NCBI GenBank assembly: GCA_966112835.1 | Contig: CBHWEI010000234.1 | Span: 1 to 6,512 of the forward strand | From: UBA668 sp966112835 | GTDB taxonomy: Bacteria > Actinomycetota > Acidimicrobiia > Acidimicrobiales > Ilumatobacteraceae | Direction of reading: 5' to 3' | DNA length: 6,512 nucleotides | Shown: one piece after another, positions 1 through 5,561 of the stretch | Position numbering within the stretch: position 1 is the first letter of the stretch | Layout: each line of letters opens with the position of its first letter | Position numbers and translations under genes: made by a program | Notes under the pieces: model-generated | Told to the model about the DNA's origin: nothing | Database searches by the model: none | Seen by the model: the letters and a program-made list of their open reading frames with translations, nothing else

Positions 1-704
1 TCGCTGGCCCACCCGGCGGCGGTGAGGTAGGCGCTCTCGGTCATGTGCGCGTTGTAGTCCACCCACTCGGGCTCGACCGGCGTGCGGTACAGCGCGAGGG
101 GAGCGGGGGGCACCTCGCCGGGCTGCCAGCGACGGACACCGCCACTGCCGAAGCGGACTGCCTCGTGGTGAGCGACCGCGGCGCCCGCACCCTTGCCCGA
201 CGGGCGCAGGGCTCGCATGACGGCGATGAGCGTGTCGGGGTCGCCGTCGGTGAGGGCCACCAGGCCCTCGCCGAGCTGCCAACGTTCGTGGGCGGGTGAA
301 TCGGCGGCGATGGGCGCCATGCCGATGCTGCGGTAGAAGCGGGTGAGCGCCGCGGCCTGGGGGCCCGACACCTCCACCAGCGGCACCAGGTGTGCCGGCG
401 AGCAGCCGCGAGCCGAGTGCGCATCGGCGAGCAGGCCGGTGACGCCGGCAGGTGTGTCGCCGTCGACCACGTGGACCAGTTGTGCGGTGGCCGCGTCGCC
501 GCTCGTGGCGACGCGCAGTCGGTCGATGGACGCGTTCGGGAACAGGCCCAAACGGTCGGCTGCAGGCCACAGGGCGGCGACTTCGTCGCGTAGTGTGTCG
601 ACGTCGTCCGCCTGGGCAACGATGGCCACATCGAGGCCGGAAGCCAGGTAACGCGTGATCCATTCGGCTGCGCGGGAGCCCCCTCCCACCACGACGACGT
701 GCAT
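1..704 (-). CDS. Degenerate carnitine dehydrogenase-like / thioesterase fusion protein (partial, C-terminus beyond the left edge)
   Basis: An uninterrupted frame reads from ATG at 704-702 to the window edge (234 residues, no stop). Residues 2-30 form a Rossmann-like beta-alpha-beta starting VVVVGGGSRAAEW. Residues 103-111 (SPAHLVPLVE) and 123-131 (FYRSIGMAP) match the MPLVE and YDAIGMRP segments of the dehydrogenase fusion at 1899-3380. Residues 157-185 match that protein's residues 300-328. Residues 213-226, EWVDYNAHMTESAY, are the start of the same hot-dog thioesterase domain. Key dehydrogenase features are lost by eye alignment: the third glycine of GxGxxG is Ala12, the NAD-ribose Asp is Ala30, the catalytic His position is not His, and most of the helical C-terminal domain is absent. 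Only Glu111 of the catalytic pair remains. I infer that the N-terminal part is a pseudo-dehydrogenase and that the thioesterase is probably active. Residues 103-165 also loosely resemble a VOC/glyoxalase half-domain, which is a weaker alternative. No Shine-Dalgarno precedes the ATG, and a -10 element lies at leaderless distance. Confidence 0.75.
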   Translation of the reverse strand, partial: MHVVVVGGGSRAAEWITRYLASGLDVAIVAQADDVDTLRDEVAALWPAADRLGLFPNASIDRLRVATSGDAATAQLVHVVDGDTPAGVTGLLADAHSARGCSPAHLVPLVEVSGPQAAALTRFYRSIGMAPIAADSPAHERWQLGEGLVALTDGDPDTLIAVMRALRPSGKGAGAAVAHHEAVRFGSGGVRRWQPGEVPPAPLALYRTPVEPEWVDYNAHMTESAYLTAAGWAS

Positions 705-725
705 TGACTAAATATACATTCAGGA
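704..725. promoter_or_regulatory. Shared divergent promoter with candidate TetR operator
   Basis: The 36-bp gap between the left-hand gene and the tetR-like gene contains the only long AT-rich island of the region. TGACTAAATATACATTCA (706-723 region) is an imperfect palindrome matching its reverse complement at 12 of 18 positions (TGAnT..ATAT..AnTCA). It overlaps the minus-strand -10 TATATT and plus-strand -10 candidates TATACA (713-718) or TACATT (715-720). A repressor bound here would block both genes. The same TTGAC...CATTCAGGA arrangement recurs at 4301-4318. That TetR-family proteins often autoregulate from divergent promoters is family knowledge; that this site is the operator is inference. 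Confidence 0.5.
711..716 (-). promoter_or_regulatory. -10 element TATATT for the leaderless left-hand gene
   Basis: On the minus strand TATATT is followed by six bases and then the ATG at 704. This places the predicted transcription start on or next to the start codon. There is no purine-rich ribosome binding site before that ATG. Both facts fit leaderless transcription, which is common in actinobacteria. No -35 hexamer is convincing. The call rests on spacing and on the local AT richness, which is unusual in this window. Confidence 0.45.
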
Positions 726-740
726 TTGGATCCACCACCG

Positions 741-1352
741 ATGCCGAGACCTCGACTCGACCACGTTCGCAAGGCGCAGATCCTCTCGGCGGCCGCCGAG
801 GTGCTGTCGGAACGTGGCTACGCGAACACGCGCGTGGTCGACATCGCGAACACCGCGGGCACCAGTCCCGCGGCCATCCTGTACTGGTTCGACGGCAAGG
901 ACGGTCTGCTCGCCGAGGCGCTGAAGCTGCGCGAGCAGGAGTTCCACGACCGCTACACGGTGAAGGCCGAGCACAAGCAGACCGCGTCGCAGCGCATGCG
1001 CGTGCTCATCGAGGCCATGCTGCACCACTACGACTGGAAGCTCTGGATGGAGCTGTGCGTGCTGGCGCTGCGCGACGATGCCGCAGCCGCCGAACGCGAC
1101 CGCATGGACCGCCGCTGGCGCGCCGCACTGCGTGCCGCCATCCGCGAGGGACAGCAGAGCGGCGAGTTCGCGGCCAGCGACCCCGACGAGGTCATGTTCG
1201 TGCTGGCCGCGCTGCTCGACGGCCTGGCGCCGCTGTTGGCCATGAAGGCCAAGAACGTGACCCGTGAGCGGGTCGAGCGCGTCTGGCTGGGCGAGGCGTC
1301 GCGCCTGCTCGGTCCCGGCTTCGACGCCAGCCCGCTGAAGCGCACCCGCTGA
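741..1352 (+). CDS. TetR/AcrR-family transcriptional regulator, BetI-like
   Basis: A 203-residue cytoplasmic DNA-binding protein. Its N-terminal helix-turn-helix reads ILSAAAEVLSERGYANT, then VVDIANTAGTSPAAILYWF, then the typical DGKDGLLAEAL that starts the ligand domain; this is classic TetR spacing. The C-terminal half carries the BetI-type repressor pattern: WKLWMELCVLALRDD, then WRAALRAAIREG, GEFAASDPDEV and LLDGLAPLL. BetI relatives sense choline or related quaternary amines, which fits the carnitine operon nearby, but the ligand is inferred. I chose ATG at 741; an in-frame TTG at 726 would add five residues (MDPPP) and overlaps the AGGA that may serve as a weak ribosome binding site. 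The gene is divergent from the degenerate fusion gene and is followed after one base by the PH-domain membrane protein, so the two are likely co-transcribed. Confidence 0.9.
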   Translation: MPRPRLDHVRKAQILSAAAEVLSERGYANTRVVDIANTAGTSPAAILYWFDGKDGLLAEALKLREQEFHDRYTVKAEHKQTASQRMRVLIEAMLHHYDWKLWMELCVLALRDDAAAAERDRMDRRWRAALRAAIREGQQSGEFAASDPDEVMFVLAALLDGLAPLLAMKAKNVTRERVERVWLGEASRLLGPGFDASPLKRTR

Positions 1353-1353
1353 C

Positions 1354-1809
1354 ATGGCGGCGCCCCAACCCGCTCCGGACACGGTGTACCTCAGCGGCTC
1401 GCGTCGCTTGGCCGCCACCATCTTCGCCGTCGGCTGGTTCTTCGGTGCCGGTGGCACGTTGGCGCTGCTGGCATGGATGAACCTGTGGGTGTTGGTGTTC
1501 CTGGCGGGCATCGTGGTGGTCGCGGTGGAGGTGGTCGCCGTGCGCGCCGCCCGCGTGCGCCTGCAGTTCCAGCCCGAGGGGCTGGTGGTGGCCAACCTGT
1601 TCCGCACCCACCGCATCCGGCGCAGCGACGTGCGCAGCGTCGACGTGGGTGAGTGGACGAACCCGCTCGGCGAGTTCGTCACCCTGTTCGTCGAGACCGA
1701 CGCGGTCGAGCCCATCCGCGTGGAAGCCATCGCGGCGCATCCCAACGCGCAGGCCGAGCTCGACCCGTGGTTGGACCGGTTCGACGACTGGCGCTTCCGC
1801 CGCCGCTGA
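1354..1809 (+). CDS. Two-helix membrane protein with bacterial PH-like domain
   Basis: A 151-residue protein. Residues about 19-41 (LAATIFAVGWFFGAGG onward) and 44-65 (LWVLVFLAGIVVVAVEVVAV) are two adjacent hydrophobic segments, consistent with a membrane hairpin. Residues about 66-145 are soluble and show the alternating strand pattern of the small actinobacterial PH-like domain: VRLQFQPEGLVVANLFRTHRIRRSDVR, then LFVET, and a closing helix rich in Trp, Asp and Arg. Such proteins are widespread in actinobacteria and their role is generally unknown. The ATG lies one base after the TetR stop (TGAcATG), so translation is probably coupled. There is no obvious link to carnitine breakdown. The stop is immediately followed by the tandem repeat array. 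Confidence 0.8.
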   Translation: MAAPQPAPDTVYLSGSRRLAATIFAVGWFFGAGGTLALLAWMNLWVLVFLAGIVVVAVEVVAVRAARVRLQFQPEGLVVANLFRTHRIRRSDVRSVDVGEWTNPLGEFVTLFVETDAVEPIRVEAIAAHPNAQAELDPWLDRFDDWRFRRR

Positions 1810-1811
1810 CC

Positions 1812-1913
1812 CTGGCGTGTCAGCGGCCCTGGTCGTGCCGCAGCGGCCTTGGTGTGTGCCAGCGGCCTTGGCCGTGTGTCAGCGGCCGTGGCTGTGTGTC
1901 AGCGGCCTCGGCC
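1812..1913. repeat. Tandem repeat array, ~20-bp unit, five copies, at a convergent junction
   Basis: The core CAGCGGCC begins at 1821, 1841, 1860, 1880 and 1900, giving periods of 20, 19, 20 and 20. The consensus is about NTGGYYGTGTGTCAGCGGCC; the first unit is shortened, the second and third diverge, and the fourth and fifth are nearly identical. The array fills the gap between the stop of the PH-domain gene (1809) and the stop of the dehydrogenase fusion (1899-1901). Its last unit supplies the latter's stop codon and final residues (GRGR). CGGCCTTGGCCG at 1863-1874 is a perfect short inverted repeat, so the transcript could fold from either strand. There is no U-run, so a classical terminator is not supported. 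The period is not a multiple of three, arguing against a coding repeat. Confidence 0.85.
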
Positions 1914-3380
1914 GACAGATCGTCCGGCGTTGGCGGGCAGCGGCAGTGCCGAGTGGTGCGCGGCGATGGCGTCGAGCTGCGCCGTCATCTCCGTCGCGGC
2001 GGGCACGGCCTTGTCGGCGCTCGTGTCGACGTGCAGCAGCATGTGCTCGGCCGTGGCCACCACCGTGTCGTCGTCGCCGCGGTGCATGACGGTGAACACG
2101 CGCATCTTCTTCGCGTCGTGCGACACCAGCTGCACCGTGCAGTACAGGTGGTCGCCGGCGCGGGCCTGGGCGGCGAAGTTCACGTGGCTCTCCACGGTGA
2201 ACCAGCTGTGCCCGCCCGCGAGGTACGCGTCGTCCATGCCGATGAACCGCAGCAGCCGGTCGATGGTCTCGCTCGACAACTGGAAGTAGCGGCTGTCGTT
2301 GACGTGGCCGTTGTAGTCCACCCATTCGGTGGGCACCCGCACCTCGTGCAGCCGCAGCGGGCCCGACAGGTCGGGTGCGATGGCAGGCATGCGCTCGAAC
2401 AGCTGACGCTCGAACTTGTCGAGCACCTCGCCGGCGCCGTAGTTCGTGGTGCGCAGGCCCTGCATGACGGCCACCAGGCAGTCGTCGCGCAGCGCTTCCA
2501 GCTCGCGCAGGCCCACGCCACCCGCCTGTGCATCGCTCTGCGCGACCAGCATGTCGAGCAGTTCGTCGGTGAGCTCGGGAACGTCGGTGAGCTTGCTCCA
2601 CGGCCACTTCAGCGACGGGCCGAACTGGGCCATGAAGTGGCGCATGCCCGCCTCGCCGCCGGCGATGCGGTAGACCTGGAACATGCCCATCTGCGCCCAG
2701 CGCAGGCCGAACGAATAGCGCATGATATCGTCGAGTTCCTCGACGGTGCAGATGCCGTCCTTGATCAGCCACAGCGCCTCGCGCCATGCGGCCTCCATCA
2801 TCCGATCGGCCACGAAGCCGTCGATCTCGACGTCGAGCTGCAGGGGGCGCATGCCGATGGCGTCGTACACCTCTTCGGCGCGCTGCTTCGCGGCCTGCGA
2901 GGTGAGCGCGCCGCCGCAGATCTCGACGAGCGGCATGAGGTACACCGGGTTGAACGGGTGGCCGACCACCAGGCGTTCGGGGTGCGTCATGCCCTCCTGC
3001 ATGACGCTGGGCAGCAGACCGGAGGTGCTCGACCCGAACACGACGTCGGGTGGGGCGACCGCGCTGGCGCGGCCCAGCAGCATCTGCTTCAGCTCCATGC
3101 GCTCGGGGGCACTCTCCTGCACGAACTGCACGCCGGTGGCCGCTTCCTCGGGCGTGTCGACGAACGTGAGCGTGCCCTCGGGCGGCAGCGACGGCATGTA
3201 CAGCTTGGTCATCGCCCGGCGGGCGTTGGCCATGACCTCGCCCACCTTGCGCGGTGCTTCGGGGTCGGGGTCGTACATCTTCACGTCGACGCCGTTCAGC
3301 AGGAAGCGGGCGGCCCAGCCGCCACCGATGACGCCGCCGCCCAGAAGGCCGGCGGTCTGCAAACCGGGGATGGGGCTCAT
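1899..3380 (-). CDS. L-carnitine dehydrogenase fused to a hot-dog (betainyl-CoA) thioesterase
   Basis: A 493-residue bifunctional protein. Residues 10-190 form the NAD-binding domain of the 3-hydroxyacyl-CoA dehydrogenase superfamily: GGGVIG at 14-19, Asp37 ending strand two (NAD rather than NADP preference), TSG around Ser120, HPFNP with His141, and LVE with Glu153 as the catalytic pair. Residues 187-330 are the helical domain, opening with GFVADRMMEAAWREAL; Asp replaces the usual Asn there, as I recall for carnitine dehydrogenases. Residues 341-470 are a thioesterase fold starting PLRLHEVRVPTEWVDYNGH. Known chemistry: L-carnitine plus NAD+ gives 3-dehydrocarnitine, and after BKACE cleavage the thioesterase domain releases glycine betaine from betainyl-CoA. 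Such fusions are known in other bacteria. The ATG lies one base after the BKACE stop, implying an operon. The extreme C-terminus is encoded by the tandem repeat. Confidence 0.88.
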   Translation of the reverse strand: MSPIPGLQTAGLLGGGVIGGGWAARFLLNGVDVKMYDPDPEAPRKVGEVMANARRAMTKLYMPSLPPEGTLTFVDTPEEAATGVQFVQESAPERMELKQMLLGRASAVAPPDVVFGSSTSGLLPSVMQEGMTHPERLVVGHPFNPVYLMPLVEICGGALTSQAAKQRAEEVYDAIGMRPLQLDVEIDGFVADRMMEAAWREALWLIKDGICTVEELDDIMRYSFGLRWAQMGMFQVYRIAGGEAGMRHFMAQFGPSLKWPWSKLTDVPELTDELLDMLVAQSDAQAGGVGLRELEALRDDCLVAVMQGLRTTNYGAGEVLDKFERQLFERMPAIAPDLSGPLRLHEVRVPTEWVDYNGHVNDSRYFQLSSETIDRLLRFIGMDDAYLAGGHSWFTVESHVNFAAQARAGDHLYCTVQLVSHDAKKMRVFTVMHRGDDDTVVATAEHMLLHVDTSADKAVPAATEMTAQLDAIAAHHSALPLPANAGRSVGRGR

Positions 3381-3381
3381 G

Positions 3382-4275
3382 TCAGCGCTTCACCAGCTTC
3401 AGCTTGTCGCGCACGGCCTGCGCGCTCATGGTCGTCGCGCCCATGGTCTCGAGCAGCAGCTTGGCCTTCGCCACCAGCGCCTCGTTGGTGGCCAGTTGGC
3501 CGGGGCCGATGTACAGGTTGTCCTCCAGGCCGACGCGTACGTTGCCCCCGGCCAGGGCTGCCTGGGCGACGAAGGGGATCTGCATGCGCGAGATGCTGAA
3601 CGCCGAGAACACGCAGTCGTTGGGCAGGCTGTTGACGAGCGCCGTGAACGTGGTCGGGTCGTCGGGTGCGCCGTAGGCGATGCCCATGCACAGCTGGATC
3701 ATCACCGGGTCGTCGAGCAGCCCGTCCTTGATCATCTCCTTCACCTGCACCAGGTGGCCGAAGTCGAACACCTCCAGCTCGGGCCGCACGCCCAGGTCCT
3801 GCACGATCTTGGCCATCTTGCGCAGCACGCCGGGCGTGTTCACCATGACGTAGTCGCCACCGGAGGCGAAGTTCATGGTGCCGCAGTCGAGCGTGCAGAT
3901 CTCGGGCAGCAGGGTGGTGACGTGGTCGAGGCGCTCGGTGGCGCCGGCCATGTCGGTGCCGTCGGGGTTCAGCGGGAGCACGTCCTCGTCGCCGCCCAGC
4001 ACCATGTCGCCACCCATGCCGGCGGTGAGGTTGACGACCACGTCGACGTCGGCGTCGCGGATGCGTTCGACCACCTCGGCGTAGTACTCGGTCTTGCGGC
4101 TGCCCAGGCCGGTCTCGGGTTCGCGCACGTGGCAGTGCACCACGGCGGCGCCGGCCTTGGCGGCGGCGATGGCCGAGTTCGCGATCTGTTCCGGGGTGAC
4201 CGGCACGTGGGGGCTCTTGTGAGCGGTGACGCCCGAGCCCGTGACCGCGCAGGTGATGAACACGTCCCAATTCAT
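3382..4275 (-). CDS. Beta-keto acid cleavage enzyme (BKACE, DUF849), probable 3-dehydrocarnitine cleavage enzyme
   Basis: A 297-residue TIM-barrel enzyme of normal family length. The start MNWDVFITCAVTGS, the zinc-binding HCH at 47-49 within VVHCHVREP, and the RVGLEDN segment at 247-253 with Glu251 as probable third zinc ligand are diagnostic of the BKACE family. Members condense a beta-keto acid with acetyl-CoA to yield acetoacetate and a new acyl-CoA. With the carnitine dehydrogenase directly downstream, the likely substrate is 3-dehydrocarnitine and the product betainyl-CoA. This is inference from context, because family members use many keto acids. It is the first gene of the minus-strand operon and has a clear ribosome binding site. 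It is divergent from the serine hydrolase gene. Confidence 0.9.
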   Translation of the reverse strand: MNWDVFITCAVTGSGVTAHKSPHVPVTPEQIANSAIAAAKAGAAVVHCHVREPETGLGSRKTEYYAEVVERIRDADVDVVVNLTAGMGGDMVLGGDEDVLPLNPDGTDMAGATERLDHVTTLLPEICTLDCGTMNFASGGDYVMVNTPGVLRKMAKIVQDLGVRPELEVFDFGHLVQVKEMIKDGLLDDPVMIQLCMGIAYGAPDDPTTFTALVNSLPNDCVFSAFSISRMQIPFVAQAALAGGNVRVGLEDNLYIGPGQLATNEALVAKAKLLLETMGATTMSAQAVRDKLKLVKR

Positions 4276-4280
4276 TGCTG

Positions 4281-4287
4281 TCCCCTT
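4281..4287 (-). promoter_or_regulatory. Ribosome binding site of the BKACE gene
   Basis: Minus-strand AAGGGGA lies five bases before the ATG at 4275. It is the only strong Shine-Dalgarno sequence seen in the window and fixes the start of the carnitine operon. Other starts here are leaderless, coupled or weakly led. Confidence 0.75.
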
Positions 4288-4300
4288 CGTCGCCGGCGTT

Positions 4301-4318
4301 TCCTGAATGGCCGGTCAA
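4301..4318. promoter_or_regulatory. Candidate regulator-binding site upstream of the carnitine operon
   Basis: On the minus strand this reads TTGAC-CGGC-CATTCAGGA, ending 25 bases before the BKACE start codon. The inner TGACCGGCCATTCA (4304-4317) is an imperfect palindrome, TGAnnGGCCnnTCA. The same TTGAC and exact CATTCAGGA occur at 704-725 in front of the TetR gene, but with an eight-base spacer rather than four. A common regulator is plausible. The spacer difference is a point against a single dimeric operator. Confidence 0.4.
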
Positions 4319-4351
4319 CTCCGGCGAGCGTACACCTGCAAAGCTGGGTCG

Positions 4352-5551
4352 ATGAAGACGCCCGTCACCCGCACTCGACCCGAGCCGGCCCGCCGCGCCG
4401 GCGTGACCAGCGACAACTGGATCGACGCGCCGTACAACCGCTGGGGCTTCCGCCACGTGCGTGAGCTGGCCCACACGGCCCGCATCCGGCGAGGGTCTGG
4501 GCCGGTGTGGCAGCTGCCCGAGCACGGTGGCTCGTTGCGCGACCTACTGGTCGCCATGGGCGACGAGATGTTCCGGCTGGAGGAAGCGCTCGAGGCGGCC
4601 TACAGCGACGCGTTCGTGGTCACCCACGACGGTGAGCTCGTGCACGAGTGGTACGCGGAGGGCGTCCGCGCCGACGACACGCACCTGCTCATGTCGGTGT
4701 CGAAGTCGCTCACGTCGACGCTCATCGGTGTCCTGGTGGGCGAGGGTCTGGTCGACCCCGCCGAACGGGCCGACCGCTACGCGCCCGTGCTGCTGGGCAC
4801 CGCCTGGGAAGGCTGCACCGTGCAGCACCTGCTGGACATGTCGGCCGGTGTCGAGTTCGACGAGTCGGACTACGACAACCCCGACTCGGCCGGGTGCCTC
4901 ATCGAGGCGGTGTCGGGGTACACCACGGCGCTGCGTCCGGGTCTGCCCCCCGACACCATCGCCTGGGCGCTGTCCGTGCCGCCGCAGGGCGAGCACGGCG
5001 ACCGCTTCGAGTACCGGTCCATCATCACCGACATCCTGGCCCTCGTCGCCGAGACGGTGACGGGCGAGCGCTTCGCCGACCTGTTCAGCGACCGCATCTG
5101 GAGCCGCATCGGCGTCGAGCACGACGCCGACATCATCGTCGACTCGGCCGGCTTCCCCACGGTGGAGGGCGGCATCTGCGTGACGCCGCGCGACTTCGCG
5201 CGTTTCGGCCAGATGATCCTGCAGCGCGGCACCGTGGGTGCGGCGCAGATCGTGCCCGCATGGTGGACCGACCGCGTGCTCGATGCCGACCCGGTGCTCA
5301 TCGACCACTTCCGTGCGGCACGGGTGGACCCGACGCACCCCAACGCCTACTACCACGACTGCTGGTGGGTGCTCGATGCAGCGAAGGGCCGCTACGCAGG
5401 TCACGGCATCAACGGCCAGCACCTGTGGATCGACCGCAGCACGAACACCGTCATCGCCCACCAGAGCACCTGGCCGGGCCGCATGGACGACGACCTGTAC
5501 GTGCTGGACCGCGCCATCGCACTGGCCGTGTTCGACTCGTTCGCCGGGTAG
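4352..5551 (+). CDS. Serine hydrolase of the beta-lactamase class C / 6-aminohexanoate-dimer hydrolase type
   Basis: A 399-residue enzyme with the penicillin-recognising fold. The catalytic SxxK is SVSK (Ser115, Lys118) in LLMSVSKSLTSTLIG. The Tyr motif is FEYRS (Tyr221, Ser223), the Y-x-S variant typical of esterase/amidase members such as NylB rather than the YxN of true beta-lactamases. HGINGQ at 351-356 stands at the KTG-equivalent strand. HLLDMSAGVEFDE and the late PGRMDDDL are further family features. There is no signal peptide, so action is probably cytoplasmic. It is expected to cleave an ester or short amide; beta-lactam resistance is unlikely. I chose ATG at 4352 because the in-frame ATG at 4307 falls inside the candidate operator; GTG at 4403 is another option. 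Divergent from the carnitine operon and 10 bp from the next gene, it may act on an acylcarnitine or betaine ester, but this is speculation. Confidence 0.87.
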   Translation: MKTPVTRTRPEPARRAGVTSDNWIDAPYNRWGFRHVRELAHTARIRRGSGPVWQLPEHGGSLRDLLVAMGDEMFRLEEALEAAYSDAFVVTHDGELVHEWYAEGVRADDTHLLMSVSKSLTSTLIGVLVGEGLVDPAERADRYAPVLLGTAWEGCTVQHLLDMSAGVEFDESDYDNPDSAGCLIEAVSGYTTALRPGLPPDTIAWALSVPPQGEHGDRFEYRSIITDILALVAETVTGERFADLFSDRIWSRIGVEHDADIIVDSAGFPTVEGGICVTPRDFARFGQMILQRGTVGAAQIVPAWWTDRVLDADPVLIDHFRAARVDPTHPNAYYHDCWWVLDAAKGRYAGHGINGQHLWIDRSTNTVIAHQSTWPGRMDDDLYVLDRAIALAVFDSFAG

Positions 5552-5561
5552 CGTCCGGGCC

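Noticed and set aside
103..165. VOC/glyoxalase domain in the left-hand gene
   Set aside because: The FYRSIGMAP...WQLGEGLVAL pattern is suggestive, but the same positions align with the dehydrogenase fusion in order and context, which is the more economical reading. It is kept as an alternative.
726..740. TTG start for the TetR gene
   Set aside because: It would add only MDPPP and lies at or near the predicted transcription start. ATG at 741 is the simpler choice, though the TTG cannot be excluded.
41..772. Minus-strand 243-codon frame over the left-hand gene
   Set aside because: It is in another frame from the one with Rossmann and thioesterase motifs, starts upstream of the shared promoter, and its translation is a Ser/Arg/Pro-rich frame-shift artefact.
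1863..1874. Intrinsic terminator between the convergent genes
   Set aside because: The inverted repeat is short with a tiny loop and no T-run on either strand, so it is noted only as part of the repeat array.
1812..1913. CRISPR array
   Set aside because: Units abut head to tail without unique spacers, diverge between copies, and there are no cas genes nearby.
1653..3599. Long plus-strand open frame of 648 codons across the carnitine dehydrogenase gene
   Set aside because: Its translation is rich in His, Arg and Ala without recognisable motifs and runs antisense to a gene with intact catalytic motifs. Long antisense frames are expected at this G+C content.
4307..4351. ATG at 4307 as start of the serine hydrolase
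   Set aside because: It falls inside the candidate operator only 31 bases from the divergent start, and the extra 15 residues resemble no family N-terminus.
2722..4464. Plus-strand open frame of 580 codons over the BKACE and dehydrogenase genes
   Set aside because: It has low-complexity composition and lies antisense to two recognisable enzymes, crossing their junction.
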